From: Streptomyces sp. HNM0574
Lineage (GTDB): Bacteria; Actinomycetota; Actinomycetes; Streptomycetales; Streptomycetaceae
NCBI RefSeq assembly: GCF_012726235.1
Contig: NZ_JAASAH010000006.1
Span: 283,745 to 347,744 of the forward strand
Direction: 5' to 3'
Length of the DNA: 64,000 nucleotides
Below the pieces are notes generated by a model. That model worked only from the letters and a program-made list of their open reading frames with translations, did no database searches and was not told the origin of the DNA. Below are positions 48,316-58,162 of the stretch, piece by piece (within the stretch, counting starts at the first letter, position 1; each line of letters opens with the position of its first letter). Position numbers and translations under genes: made by a program.

Positions 48316-49343
48316 CACCCCGCACCCCGCACGGCAGCGACCACAGCGGCACTGGAGGCCGGATGCACCCCGAGCACGCCCCGAACACGGCCGAGCCGGC
48401 GGACTGGAGGCTGTTCCGCGGCGACGGCGAACGGCGCACCGTCACCATGCCGCCCCCGCCCCCGTGGCGCAGCTTCACCGCCCCCCGCACCCGGGCGGCC
48501 CCGGACGACGAGGGCTCCCGCTACCTCATCACCCCCGCGCACGCCGACGTCGTGAACGCGGCCCTGCACCTGCGGCGCCCGCTGCTGGTGACCGGGACCC
48601 CCGGCACCGGCAAGTCCTCCCTCGCCCGCGCCGTCGCCCACGAACTCGGCCTCGGCGAGGTCCTGCACTGGCCCGTCAACAGCCGCTCCACCGTGGAGGA
48701 GGCGCTCTACCGGTACGACGCCATCGGCCGGCTCCGCGAGTCCTCCCTCAGCCGGGACCGCAGCGAGGAGGAGCCCGCCATCGGCACCTTCGTCCGCCTC
48801 GGCCCCCTCGGCACCGCGCTCACCCCGCGCGCCCGGCCGCACGTCCTCCTCGTCGACGAACTCGACAAGGGCGACGTCGACCTGCCCAACGACCTGCTGA
48901 CGGTCTTCGAGGAGGGCGAGTTCGAGATCCCCGAACTGGCCCGGCTGCCCGAGGAACAGTCCGAGGTGGAGGTGCGCACCGCGCACCGGGGCGAGCACAC
49001 CACCGTGGAACGCGGGCGGGTGCGGTGCACCGAGTTCCCCGTCGTCGTCATCACCAGCAACGGCGAACGCGACTTCCCGCCCGCCTTCCTCCGCCGCTGC
49101 GTACCCCTCGAACTGCCCACCCCCGACGAGGGCATGCTGCGCGCCATCGTCACCGCGCACCTCGGCGAGGAGGCGCTCACCGAGATCGACGACATCGTCG
49201 ACGCCTTCCTCCGGCGCCGCGCCCCCGGCGAACTCGCCACCGACCAGCTGCTCAACGCCGTCTTCCTGCGCACCGGCGGCGTCGACCTGTCGGCGGACGG
49301 CCTGCTCGACGCGGTACTGCACCAACTCGGCGGAACGGTCTGA
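48312..49343 (+). CDS. MoxR-type AAA+ ATPase of the VMAP system
   Basis: A 343-residue MoxR-like ATPase. Walker A is GTPGTGKSS (K101), Walker B VLLVDELDKG (D182, E183), the sensor VVITSNGERDFPPAFLRR includes the arginine-finger region. The first about 70 residues are disordered. In ternary systems a MoxR ATPase works with a vWA protein and the VMAP effector, and both are encoded on either side. It overlaps the protease gene by ATGA and is followed 3 bp later by the large fusion gene. Confidence 0.9.
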   Translation: MTPRTPHGSDHSGTGGRMHPEHAPNTAEPADWRLFRGDGERRTVTMPPPPPWRSFTAPRTRAAPDDEGSRYLITPAHADVVNAALHLRRPLLVTGTPGTGKSSLARAVAHELGLGEVLHWPVNSRSTVEEALYRYDAIGRLRESSLSRDRSEEEPAIGTFVRLGPLGTALTPRARPHVLLVDELDKGDVDLPNDLLTVFEEGEFEIPELARLPEEQSEVEVRTAHRGEHTTVERGRVRCTEFPVVVITSNGERDFPPAFLRRCVPLELPTPDEGMLRAIVTAHLGEEALTEIDDIVDAFLRRRAPGELATDQLLNAVFLRTGGVDLSADGLLDAVLHQLGGTV

Positions 49344-49346
49344 CGG

Positions 49347-52300
49347 ATGGCGCCCCAGGACGCGGGATGCGGCGGCTCCGGCCCGTTCGGGCACCTGCTG
49401 GCCACGCTCTCCGCCGCCGGCGCCGGCCTGGACGTACAGCAGCTCCTCGACGCGCTCTGGCTCGCCCGCCGCATGCCCCCGGCCGACGCCCGGGCCCCGC
49501 TGGCCCCGCGGCCGTCCGACGGCGTCCCGTACCAGCCGCACCGCGGCAGCCCTCTCCCGTCCGCACCCCCGCCGCCCGGACACCGCACGCGCGAGCCCGA
49601 GGAGGACACGCCCGCCGGAGCGCTGCACCCCTTCCGCCCGCCGGAGCGGCACCCCGCAACCGAAGCCCCCGGTGAGGGCACCGCCGCCACCCCGCTGCGG
49701 GCCCCCGAGGCCCGGGCACTCCGCTCCGAACTGCGCCTCGGCCGCGCCCTGCGCCCGCTCAAGCAGCACCGGGCCAGCCCCGTGCGCCGCGAGTTCGACG
49801 AGCGGGCCACGGCCTTCGCCTTCGCCGAGACCGGCCTGCCCGACGTGCACCTGCGCCCCGCCAGGGACCGCTGGCTCGACCTCGCCCTGCTCGTCGACGA
49901 CGGCGTCTCCATGCTGCTGTGGCAGCGCCTGGCCACCGAACTCCGCGCCCTCACCCAGCGGTTGGGAGCCTTCCGCACCGTGCGCGCCTTCGGCCTGCAC
50001 ACCCGCGGCGAGAGCGCCCCCGCCCTCCGCCGCCGCCCCTTCGCCCCGGACGAGGCCACCCTCCCGGCCCGCCTCGCCGCCGACCCCTCCGGCGGCACCC
50101 TCGTCCTGGTGCTCAGCGACGGCATGGGCGCGGCCTGGGGCGACGGGCGGATGCACCGGGCCCTCGCCGAGTGGGCCCGTCGCGGGCCCACCGCCGTGGT
50201 GCACGCGCTGCCCCCGCGGATGTGGGACGGCTCCGGCGTCCGCGCCGCCGACTGGCAGGTCTCGACGGGCCGGCGCGGCGCCCCCAACACCGAGTGGACG
50301 GTCGGCGACCCCGTCCTCCCCGTACCCGTCCCCGACCCGCTCGCCGCCTGGGGCCACGCCCCCGTCCCCGTCCTCGAACCCCGGCCGGGCCCCATGGGCA
50401 CCTGGGCCCGGCTCCTCGCCTCACCCGGCAGCACCGCTCTGCTCCCGCTGCTCCGCCCCGCCGAGGCCCGACGCCCCGGCGCGGAAAGCCCGTTGCCGCC
50501 GGAGACCTCCCGCGTCCCGGACCCGCTGGACGGCCTGCTGCGCTTCCGCGCCGCCGCCACCCCCGAGGCGTACCGCCTTGCCGCACACCTGGCCGCCGTG
50601 GGCCCGCTGTCCGTCCCGGTGATGCGCCTCGTACGGGAAGGGGCACCGTGGCGGGCCGAGACCTCGCACCTCGCCGAGGTCTTCCTCGGCGGCCTCCTGC
50701 ACCCCGCCGACGGCACGCCCGAACCCCCGCCCCGGCAGCGCCTGTTCGACTTCGAGCCCCGGACACGCGAGGCCCTCCTCGACGCCGTACCCGCCACCGA
50801 ACTGCTGGAGACGGAACGCCGGATCACCGAGGTGCTGGCCCGGCACGCCCCCGGCCTCGCGGGCTTCCCCACCTGGCTCGCCCACCCCGGCGGCGGCCCC
50901 GGCACCCTCCCGGCGGACTCCCGCCCCTTCACCACCATCGGGACCCGACTCGCGGGGCATCTGGGGGCGGGGCAAGTGGCGGGGCGGGAGCGGGAGACGA
51001 GGCCGGGCCTGGAGTCGGAGACGAGGCCGGAGCTGGAGCGGGAGACGAGGCCGGACCTGGAACTGGAGACGGGGACGGAGCTGGAGCGGGAGACGAGGCC
51101 GGGCCTGGAGTCGGAGGTCAGGCCGGAGCTGGAGCGGGAGACGAGGCCGGGCCTGGAGTCGGAGGTCAGGCCGGAGCTGGAGCGGGAGACGAGGCCGGGC
51201 CTGGAGTCGGAGGTCAGGCCGGAGCTGGAGCGGGAGACGAGGCCGGGCCTGGAACTGGAGACGGGGACGGAACTGGGGCCGGAGACGAGGCCGGACCTGG
51301 AGTCGGAGACGAGGCCGGAGCTGGAGCGGGCGACGGAGCGCGCGGGGGAAAGGGAGGCCGACCAGGCGCCGGAAGCGGAGCGTCCCCGGCCGCCCGGGCA
51401 CCCGCCGCCGTCGGAACGTCCGCAGCCGCCCCGGTCCGCCGGAGAAGGGCCCACGTCCGGCCCCGAGTCCGTTGCCGGTGAAGGCGGAAGGCTGCCGCGG
51501 TACCAGGACTGGGAGCTGCTGCTCCCGGGCCGTGACCCCGACCGCGTGGGGCCGTACGTGCTCAGCCACCGTGCGCAGCGGCGTGCGCGGATGTCCGCCT
51601 ATCTCGGCCGGGCCCCGGACGGTGCCGTGGCCGTCGTCCGGATGCCGGAGGGGTACCACCACCCCGAGCAGTGGGCGCTGCTGCACACGGAGGCGGAGGC
51701 GCTGCGCCGCATGGCGGGCCAGGGCGCCCCGCGGCTGCTGGACGCCGACCTGGAGGCCGACATCCCCTGGGTCGCCGAGGAGTTGCTGCTCGGCCCGGAC
51801 GACGGCCCGGCCCCCTCGCTCCGGCGGCACCTGGAGACCCACGAGCCGCTGTCCGCCCTGCACGCCGCCGCACCCGCCTGGCACCTGATCGAGGCGGTAC
51901 GCCGCTGCCACGAGCACGGCATGGTCCACGGCGACCTGTCCGTCGACACCGTGTTCTGGCCGACGGGCGGCCGCCTCGCCCTCACCGCCTGGACGTCCGC
52001 CGTCATCGACGGCCGGATGATCTGGGAGGGCCGCCACGGCCCGCCCACCGCCCCGGACAACGTCCACGCGCTGGGCCGCCTCCTCGGCGCCCTGTCCGAC
52101 TGGCGGGGCCCCGAGTGGGCCCCGTTCCGCGACACGGTCAGACAGTCGGTCAGCGACGACCCCAGCACCCGCCCCACCCCGACCCGCATCCTCCAGTCAC
52201 TCGCCACCTGCGCGGGCTGGAACCTACCGTCTGCCCCGCGCGACGCCCTTCCCCCACTGCGCCCACGGTTCGACCCCCCTGGCCTCTCCTCGCCCGCGCC

Positions 52301-53357
52301 CGGGGGCGCGCCGCCTCCGATGCCTCCGCAGTTCCCATCTCCCGGATCCCCGGCGCCCGGAGACGAGTCCGGGCGCGGGACCCTCCCCCCGGAGCCCCCG
52401 GCGTACGAGCCTCCCGACCTCACCTTGGCCTTGGCCGGAGAGGAGCCCGAGACGACGGGCGGGGCCGGGCCTTCGTCCGAGGACGTCCCGCTCACCGGCG
52501 AGGGCACACCCACCCGAGGCGGCTACTCCGTCGACCTGGGACGCGACCATCCCGTCAACCTCCCCCGCGTCCCCGTCAGTTACCGCATCGTCGTGCTGAG
52601 CTTCGAGGAAGGTGCCGGGCGGACGACGACGACCGCGGCGCTGGGCTCCCTGCTGGCCTCGGCACACCGGCAGCCGGTCATCGCGATCGACACCGTTCGG
52701 GGCGCGAACACGCTGGACGGCCGCGTGCGCCGCGAGTCGGCCGGGAACGGATCGGCCCGCGACCTCCTCGCGTCGGCCCCGTACCTCAACCGGCCGCCGG
52801 ACGCACGCTGGTTCACCTCGCGGACGCCCTCGGGGCTGGAGATCCTGGCCGGTGACGCCCGCCCGGACGGCTCGACGGCCCTCAGCGACGACCACTACCG
52901 TCGGCTGATCGACATCCTGCGCGAGCAGTACCTGGTCATCCTCACCGACGGGGACGGCGGGCAGCCCGGCTCCGTGCCGCACACCGCCCTGGACCTCGCC
53001 GACCAACTGGTCGTCGTCACGGGCCCGTCGACGGAGAGCGCGAGAAGTGCGAGCGCCGGCCTCGACCGGCTCTCCGGCCTGGGCTTCCGCTCCCTCGTGC
53101 AGCGCGCCGTCGCCGTCGTCTCGGGCGTCCGCGCGACGGGCGGCACGATCGGAGCCCAGGGGGCCGTACGCCCCTTCCTGACCCGCTGCCGCGCCGTCGT
53201 CAGCTTCCCCTTCGACGAGCACCTCGCGGCCGGCACCGAACTGGACCTGGACCGCATGCAGTCGGACACCCGCGCGGCCCTCCGCGAACTCGCGGACCTC
53301 GTGTGGAGGGCGTCCCCCGGCTCGGGCGGAGAGACCCGCGGCGGAGAGAACACCTGA
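49347..53357 (+). CDS. Giant fusion: vWA-like (SAV_2336 type), repeat linker, degenerate kinase-like domain, MinD/ParA ATPase
   Basis: A 1336-residue protein. N-terminal SAV_2336-like region includes a vWA-like fold with altered MIDAS (VDDGVSM, D184-D185-S188; LVLVLSDGMG). Residues about 548-665 are an Arg/Glu/Pro repeat linker from a minisatellite. About 718-958 resemble a protein kinase with HGDLSVDT near 860, but the ATP lysine (VAVVRMPEG) and the DFG (TAWTSA) are lost, so it is probably inactive. After a Pro-rich linker comes a MinD/ParA domain (about 1075-1325) with deviant Walker A EEGAGRTTTT. It supplies the vWA partner of the MoxR system. The frame is continuous; I see no frameshift. 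Confidence 0.8.
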   Translation: MAPQDAGCGGSGPFGHLLATLSAAGAGLDVQQLLDALWLARRMPPADARAPLAPRPSDGVPYQPHRGSPLPSAPPPPGHRTREPEEDTPAGALHPFRPPERHPATEAPGEGTAATPLRAPEARALRSELRLGRALRPLKQHRASPVRREFDERATAFAFAETGLPDVHLRPARDRWLDLALLVDDGVSMLLWQRLATELRALTQRLGAFRTVRAFGLHTRGESAPALRRRPFAPDEATLPARLAADPSGGTLVLVLSDGMGAAWGDGRMHRALAEWARRGPTAVVHALPPRMWDGSGVRAADWQVSTGRRGAPNTEWTVGDPVLPVPVPDPLAAWGHAPVPVLEPRPGPMGTWARLLASPGSTALLPLLRPAEARRPGAESPLPPETSRVPDPLDGLLRFRAAATPEAYRLAAHLAAVGPLSVPVMRLVREGAPWRAETSHLAEVFLGGLLHPADGTPEPPPRQRLFDFEPRTREALLDAVPATELLETERRITEVLARHAPGLAGFPTWLAHPGGGPGTLPADSRPFTTIGTRLAGHLGAGQVAGRERETRPGLESETRPELERETRPDLELETGTELERETRPGLESEVRPELERETRPGLESEVRPELERETRPGLESEVRPELERETRPGLELETGTELGPETRPDLESETRPELERATERAGEREADQAPEAERPRPPGHPPPSERPQPPRSAGEGPTSGPESVAGEGGRLPRYQDWELLLPGRDPDRVGPYVLSHRAQRRARMSAYLGRAPDGAVAVVRMPEGYHHPEQWALLHTEAEALRRMAGQGAPRLLDADLEADIPWVAEELLLGPDDGPAPSLRRHLETHEPLSALHAAAPAWHLIEAVRRCHEHGMVHGDLSVDTVFWPTGGRLALTAWTSAVIDGRMIWEGRHGPPTAPDNVHALGRLLGALSDWRGPEWAPFRDTVRQSVSDDPSTRPTPTRILQSLATCAGWNLPSAPRDALPPLRPRFDPPGLSSPAPGGAPPPMPPQFPSPGSPAPGDESGRGTLPPEPPAYEPPDLTLALAGEEPETTGGAGPSSEDVPLTGEGTPTRGGYSVDLGRDHPVNLPRVPVSYRIVVLSFEEGAGRTTTTAALGSLLASAHRQPVIAIDTVRGANTLDGRVRRESAGNGSARDLLASAPYLNRPPDARWFTSRTPSGLEILAGDARPDGSTALSDDHYRRLIDILREQYLVILTDGDGGQPGSVPHTALDLADQLVVVTGPSTESARSASAGLDRLSGLGFRSLVQRAVAVVSGVRATGGTIGAQGAVRPFLTRCRAVVSFPFDEHLAAGTELDLDRMQSDTRAALRELADLVWRASPGSGGETRGGENT
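50988..51340 (+). repeat. 48-bp minisatellite (24-bp subunits) inside the fusion gene
   Basis: Three identical 48-bp units lie at 51087-51134, 51135-51182 and 51183-51230, flanked by variant 24-bp half-units. One unit encodes ETRPGLES then EVRPELER (16 residues). All three forward frames are open across it, so slippage in multiples of 24 bp would keep the protein frame. Confidence 0.9.
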
Positions 53358-53492
53358 GCGGACTCCCACCCTGCCGGGGGCCGCGGTGACCACCCGGAGA
53401 GGTCAAGTCCCGTAGGTGGCAGAGAGGTTCGCGCACGGTCGGCCGTTGGCGTGATCCTGCCGACGCCGGCCCGCGTCCCGGCGAGGGCACGT

Positions 53493-53498
53493 TAGGAT
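53493..53498 (+). promoter_or_regulatory. -10 box of a probable leaderless transcript
   Basis: TAGGAT ends 6 nt before the ATG at 53505, the usual spacing for leaderless mRNA. No clear -35 is seen. Confidence 0.45.
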
Positions 53499-53504
53499 CA
53501 CGGC

Positions 53505-54029
53505 ATGATCACAGCCTGGTCGCCCTCCGGCTCGCTGTGGTTCCGCCGTACGGCGGGGCCGCGGCGCCTGTTGCTGGTGGCCATGCTGCTTTTCGGGTTC
53601 GTGTACGCGCACGGTGTGAGCACCGAGGCGGTGGCCCACCACGTGGCCCCCACGGTGCACACGGGAAGCACCCCGGACCCCGACGTTTCAGCCACAACCG
53701 CCTCGCCCGCCTCCGGGCAGGTCTCCGCCGAGCCCGACAGGTCCGGCGCACCCCAACAGCCCCGGGCCCCCCGCGCGTTCGCCACCGACCCGACGGGCCA
53801 CGGCGAGGACGCCGGCCACGAAGGCGGCCACAGCTCGACCCACGCACCCCAGGAGTGTGTGCCCGGGCAGCCGTCGCAGGGGCCCGCGCTGGAGGCGCCC
53901 TGTCTGTCGCTCCTGCCCGGAGGGGCCGCTCCTGCCGCCCCGTCGCAGGGCAGTTTCCCGCGCGGTGAAGTCGTGGTCCCGGCCGCCGGGTTGAAGGATT
54001 CCACCGGATCGGGCGTCCTGCGCATCTAG
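53505..54029 (+). CDS. Exported/membrane-anchored His-rich small protein (DUF6153-like)
   Basis: A 174-residue protein. A hydrophobic segment (RLLLVAMLLFGFVYAHG, about 20-37) is followed by His-bearing stretches (HHVAPTVH, GHGEDAGHEGGHSSTH) and two cysteines (ECVPG, PCLSL). This layout resembles the actinobacterial DUF6153 family. The histidines suggest metal binding. It comes before a second protein of the same design and the PLP/MFS pair, all rightward. The domain assignment is from memory of the pattern only. Confidence 0.6.
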   Translation: MITAWSPSGSLWFRRTAGPRRLLLVAMLLFGFVYAHGVSTEAVAHHVAPTVHTGSTPDPDVSATTASPASGQVSAEPDRSGAPQQPRAPRAFATDPTGHGEDAGHEGGHSSTHAPQECVPGQPSQGPALEAPCLSLLPGGAAPAAPSQGSFPRGEVVVPAAGLKDSTGSGVLRI

Positions 54030-54302
54030 AAGCGCCGCCCCTCCTGTCTGCCGAGAGCGCCCCGACCGCTCGCGACCCCGTACGCGCCCGACGCCTGCGC
54101 GAGCACGACGCGACGGCCGTAACGCACCGTCCCGGCCGAAGGCCGCAGGTGCCGCCACCGGCCTGCCCGCCCGCGCGCAACGCGACTGCGCGCGCCCTCG
54201 GTTCAGACAGCCCCGGACGCCCTCCACCCGCGCCCCGAGAGCGCCCCCCACCCGTCGACTTCCGGCCCGTGGCCGTGAGGCGGCCCGCTCCGCGGAGGAA
54301 CC

Positions 54303-54782
54303 GTGCTGTTCCGTCACCGACCCCGTCCCGACACCCGTACGCCCGCCCGGCACCGCACCCCGGGCACGCCCCGGACCCGCCCCGCCCGGCGCGGGCACCG
54401 CATGCTGTCCCTGCTGCTGGGCGGGCTGCTGCTGGCCGCGCTCGACTGCGGCGCGCTGCTGCACGGTTCGCTGCACGGCGACGGCCACCCGCACGGCGCC
54501 TCCCGCGCCGCCGCGTCCCCCGCCGTACGGGAAGCCCCCGAAGCCCCGGAGGGCCGCGGCAGCGGGGTGGGGGAGGAGCCCGCCGACCCGTGCTCGCTGA
54601 CGGGGCACGAGGGGGACGGGCGCGGCTCCTCGCAGCCAAGTCCCCCGGTTCCGGCGGCCGTTCCGGTGCCGGTGACGGGCGGGCCGGTGCGGGTGGCGCC
54701 GGAGGAGTCCCGTCCGGGCCGTGCGGAGTGGGCCAGGCCGGTGCGGTCGAGACTCGCGCTCGTGTGCAGATGGCGGATCTAG
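54303..54782 (+). CDS. Second His-rich membrane-anchored small protein
   Basis: A 159-residue protein with a basic start, a hydrophobic segment MLSLLLGGLLLAALDCGALL (about 34-53) and then HGSLHGDGHPHG. Cysteines occur at the membrane segment, in PCSLTGH and near the C-terminus. GTG at 54303 follows GGAGGAACC. It lies 273 bp after the preceding similar gene and 174 bp before the PLP enzyme. I know no function; the pairing with its neighbour suggests a shared one. Confidence 0.6.
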   Translation: MLFRHRPRPDTRTPARHRTPGTPRTRPARRGHRMLSLLLGGLLLAALDCGALLHGSLHGDGHPHGASRAAASPAVREAPEAPEGRGSGVGEEPADPCSLTGHEGDGRGSSQPSPPVPAAVPVPVTGGPVRVAPEESRPGRAEWARPVRSRLALVCRWRI

Positions 54783-54956
54783 ACGGTGCTCGCGCGCCGT
54801 CCCCGGCCCACCGGCCGGGAGACCGGCGCGCGAGAGGAGCACGTCGTGATGCCCATCCCGAAGCCCGGACCCCCGAAACCCGTACGCGCACCGCGTCCCG
54901 GGACGTCCGGCACCTCGGGTTCTCCGGATCCCCGGATCCTCGAACGAGAGCGGAAC

Positions 54957-56069
54957 ATGCACACTCCGACTGACCTCACGCCCCCTGCCCGCTCCGCCCT
55001 CTCCGGGCTGGTCGGCAACACCCCCCTGCTGGAGATCTCCGAGCCGCTGGCACCCGCCGGCCGCGGCTTCTGGGCGAAGCTGGAGGGTTTCAACCCCGGC
55101 GGGATCAAGGACCGTCCCGCGCTGCACATGGTCGAACGCGCCCGCGCCCGGGGCGAGTTGCGGCCGGGAGCCCGGATCATCGAGTCCACCAGCGGCACCC
55201 TCGGCCTGGGCCTCGCCCTCGCGGGCATGGTGTACGGGCACCCCGTCACCCTCGTCACCGACCCGGGCCTGGAGCCGTCCATGACGCGGCTGCTGACCGC
55301 GTACGGCGCCCGCGTCGACATCGTCGACGAGCCGCACCCCACGGGCGGCTGGCAGCAGGCCCGCCGCGACCGCGTGGTCCGGCTGCAACGGGACGACCCC
55401 GGGGCTTGGTGCCCGGACCAGTACAACAACCCGGACAACATCACCGCCTACACGCCCCTCGCGCTGGAACTGGCCGCGGAGATGGGCCACATCGACGTGC
55501 TGGTGTGCAGCGTGGGGACGGGGGGGCACTCCGCCGGGATCTCGCGGGTGCTGCGGCAGCTCTACCCCGGCATGCGGCTCGTCGGGGTGGACACCATCGG
55601 CTCGACGATCTTCGGCCAGGAGGCGCGCCCCCGCCTGATGCGCGGGCTCGGCTCCAGCATCTACCCCCGCAACGTGGCGTACGAGAACTTCGGCGAGGTG
55701 CACTGGGTCGCCCCGGCCGAGGCCGTGTGGACCTCCAGGCAGCTCGCCAACTCGCACTACGCGAGCGGCGGCTGGAGCGTCGGCGCGGTCTCCCTCGTCG
55801 CCGGCTGGCTGGCCCGTACGCAGCCGGCGGGGACGCGGATCGCCGCGGTGTTCCCGGACGGGCCGCAGCGCTACCTCGGTACGGTCTTCGACGACGACTG
55901 GTGCGCCGAGCGCGGCCTGCTCGGCACACCGCCCGCACCCGAACCCGAGGTGATCGGCCGCCAGGACGAGAAGGAGGTGAGCAGCTGGACCCGCTGCCCC
56001 GTCGTGTCCGACCCGCTCACCCTCGCCGCGGCGGACCGGGGCGTGGAGCTGAAGGAGGGGAACCGGTGA
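54957..56069 (+). CDS. Cysteine synthase-like PLP-dependent enzyme
   Basis: A 370-residue fold type II PLP enzyme. The PLP lysine is K51 in NPGGIKDRP. The substrate loop that usually reads STSGNTG is STSGTLG (residues 77-83), so the conserved Asn is missing. [10 protein letters not shown] is the phosphate loop. It therefore probably does not make cysteine by the standard reaction. Translation is coupled (GTGA) to the MFS gene. An upstream in-frame extension to 54786 lacks an RBS; ATG 54957 is preceded by GAGAGCGGAAC. Confidence 0.83.
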   Translation: MHTPTDLTPPARSALSGLVGNTPLLEISEPLAPAGRGFWAKLEGFNPGGIKDRPALHMVERARARGELRPGARIIESTSGTLGLGLALAGMVYGHPVTLVTDPGLEPSMTRLLTAYGARVDIVDEPHPTGGWQQARRDRVVRLQRDDPGAWCPDQYNNPDNITAYTPLALELAAEMGHIDVLVCSVGTGGHSAGISRVLRQLYPGMRLVGVDTIGSTIFGQEARPRLMRGLGSSIYPRNVAYENFGEVHWVAPAEAVWTSRQLANSHYASGGWSVGAVSLVAGWLARTQPAGTRIAAVFPDGPQRYLGTVFDDDWCAERGLLGTPPAPEPEVIGRQDEKEVSSWTRCPVVSDPLTLAAADRGVELKEGNR

Positions 56070-57373
56070 AGTCGGTTGTCGCACAGACCCGTTCGTACGA
56101 GCGGAGCACCCAGCTGCTGATGGTGAACCAGTTCACCATCAACCTGGGCTTCTACATGCTGATGCCGTACCTGGCCGCGCATCTGTCCGGCACGCTCGGC
56201 CTCGCGGGCTGGATCGTCGGACTCGTGCTCGGGGTGCGGAACTTCAGCCAGCAGGGCATGTTCCTCGTCGGCGGGACGCTGGCCGACCGGTTCGGCTACA
56301 AGCCCCTCATCGTCGCCGGCTGTGTGCTGCGCACCCTCGGCTTCGCCACGCTCGGCCTGGTCGACTCCGTCCCCGCGCTGCTGGCCGCCTCCGCCGCGAC
56401 GGGCCTCGCGGGCGCCCTGTTCAACCCGTCCGTGCGGGCCTACCTGGCGGCGGACGCGGGGGAGCGGAGGGTCGAGGCGTTCGCCCTGTTCAACGTCTAC
56501 TACCAGGGCGGAATCCTGCTCGGCCCGCTGGTGGGCATGCTGCTGACCGGCGTCGACTTCCGCGTCACCTGCATGGTCTCGGCCGCGATCTTCACGCTGC
56601 TCAGCATCGTGCAGATCCGCGCCCTGCCGGCCCGCCGCGGCAACGACTCCGGCGCGGACAAGGGGACCGGGCAGCGGGAAGGCGTGCTGCGGCAGTGGCG
56701 GGGCATCGTGCGGAACCCGTCGTTCCTGCTCTTCGCCGCGGCCATGACCGGCTTCTACGTGCTCCAGTTCCAGGTCTATCTGGCGCTGCCGCTGGAGGTG
56801 CGGCGGCTCGGGGGCGACGGGACGTTCGGCACCGTCGCGGTCGCGGTGCTCTTCGCGGTGTCCGGGCTGAGCACGCTGCTCGGCCAGACCCGGCTCACCG
56901 CCTGGTGCAAGGCCCGCATGACGGCGGGTCAGGCGCTCACCCTGGGCCTGGTGGTCATGGGGCTCGGCTTCGTGCCCCTGCTGCTGGCCACCGCCGTCCC
57001 GGTGCCGGAGGGCGGGCCCGGGCTGTGGCTGCTCGCCGCCGTCCCGCCGTCGCTGTCCGCGCTGCTGCTGGCCCTGGGCACGATGATCGCCTACCCCTTC
57101 GAGATGGACACCATCGTCCGGCTCTCCGGCGACCGGCTCGTCGCGACCCACTACGGGCTGTACAACACCATCTGCGGGATCGGCATCACCCTCGGCAACC
57201 TGCTCACCGGCGCCTCCCTGGACGCCGCCCGCGCGGCCGGGATCTCCGCGATCCCGTGGCTGGTGCTGTGCGCCCTCGGCCTCGGCTGCGGCGCGGCCCT
57301 GTACGGCCTGAACCGCACCGGGCACCTCACCGCACGCCCGGCCCCGACCGGTTCGGCGACGGCCTCCGCCTGA
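56066..57373 (+). CDS. MFS transporter coupled to the PLP enzyme
   Basis: A 435-residue 12-TM major facilitator. The loop 2-3 signature is [15 protein letters not shown]. The GTG start overlaps the preceding stop. The tight coupling suggests it exports (or imports) the product of the cysteine synthase-like enzyme. No drug-family signature is clear. Confidence 0.85.
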   Translation: MKSVVAQTRSYERSTQLLMVNQFTINLGFYMLMPYLAAHLSGTLGLAGWIVGLVLGVRNFSQQGMFLVGGTLADRFGYKPLIVAGCVLRTLGFATLGLVDSVPALLAASAATGLAGALFNPSVRAYLAADAGERRVEAFALFNVYYQGGILLGPLVGMLLTGVDFRVTCMVSAAIFTLLSIVQIRALPARRGNDSGADKGTGQREGVLRQWRGIVRNPSFLLFAAAMTGFYVLQFQVYLALPLEVRRLGGDGTFGTVAVAVLFAVSGLSTLLGQTRLTAWCKARMTAGQALTLGLVVMGLGFVPLLLATAVPVPEGGPGLWLLAAVPPSLSALLLALGTMIAYPFEMDTIVRLSGDRLVATHYGLYNTICGIGITLGNLLTGASLDAARAAGISAIPWLVLCALGLGCGAALYGLNRTGHLTARPAPTGSATASA

Positions 57374-57425
57374 CCGGCACGGCTCCCGGCGGAGCGGCGG
57401 CCCACCCGCCCCTCCGCCGGGCCCC

Positions 57426-58082
57426 TCAGCCCAGGACGAACGGCAACCGCCCGGCCAGCGGCCCGAGTCGGTCCCGTTCGGCCCGGGTCGGCGCCCGGCG
57501 TCCGGTGCCGGTCAGCAGCGCGTCCGTGTCCGCGCAGGACGCGGGGAACGGTTCCCCGGCGATCCGCTCCAGCAGCGCCCGGGACGCGGCGAGGCCCTCC
57601 GCCGGGGGCCCCGCCGTGCCGGGCAGGTGCGCGGTCAGGTCGAGGTGGTGCAGCGTCCACTCCAGGACGTACGCGCCGAGGTAGTCGCGCACCGTGAGCA
57701 CCATGTCCTGGGTGCCGACCAGGGCCCCGGGGTTCGCGAGCCGGGCGGCGCGTCCGGCGGCGGAGCCGACGTCGTCCAGGTGGAAGGCGAGCAGACGCGG
57801 GTCCCGGTACGCGGCGGCCAGCCGGACGGTGAGGGCGTCGAGGGGGTCCTCGCCGCTCGGCGGGTCCTGGCCGAGGTGCCAGTAGGTGGCCGCGTCGGCG
57901 GTCGGTGCCGCCTCGGCGGGGGTGGCCAGCGTGATCAGCACGTCCTGCGCGTCGATGACGAGATGGCACACCAGGTCCCGGACGAGCCAGCCGGCGCATC
58001 CGGAGGGGCGGGCGAAGTCCTCGTCACGGAGTCCGGCGACGGCTTCGCGCAGCGCGTCCCAGGAGCGGGAGAAGAGTTCCAC
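57426..58082 (-). CDS. Mycothiol-dependent maleylpyruvate isomerase/DinB-family protein
   Basis: A 218-residue DinB-like four-helix protein with the metal histidines in LVCHLVIDAQDV and EWTLHHLDLTAHL, typical of the maleylpyruvate isomerase N-terminal family. I chose GTG at 58082: on the minus strand TTGTCC and TACCGT spaced 18 bp lie just upstream with TACCGT 6 nt from the GTG, a leaderless arrangement. The longer frame to 58181 would overlap the divergent gene. The substrate is unknown. Confidence 0.75.
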   Translation of the reverse strand: MELFSRSWDALREAVAGLRDEDFARPSGCAGWLVRDLVCHLVIDAQDVLITLATPAEAAPTADAATYWHLGQDPPSGEDPLDALTVRLAAAYRDPRLLAFHLDDVGSAAGRAARLANPGALVGTQDMVLTVRDYLGAYVLEWTLHHLDLTAHLPGTAGPPAEGLAASRALLERIAGEPFPASCADTDALLTGTGRRAPTRAERDRLGPLAGRLPFVLG

Positions 58083-58162
58083 CCCGGCACGGTAGGGCGG
58101 CCGGGAAAGCCCGGACAAGCGGACCGCTCGCAGGCCCGGCCGGGCGCGGCTACGGTCGTCGG

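Noticed and set aside
51087..51230. Regular repeats considered as a CRISPR array
   Set aside because: The units are contiguous without spacers and keep a protein frame, so this is a coding minisatellite.
50419..52067. Overlapping long frames on both strands around the minisatellite
   Set aside because: The 24-bp periodic repeat keeps all frames open, so frame length there has no evidential value.
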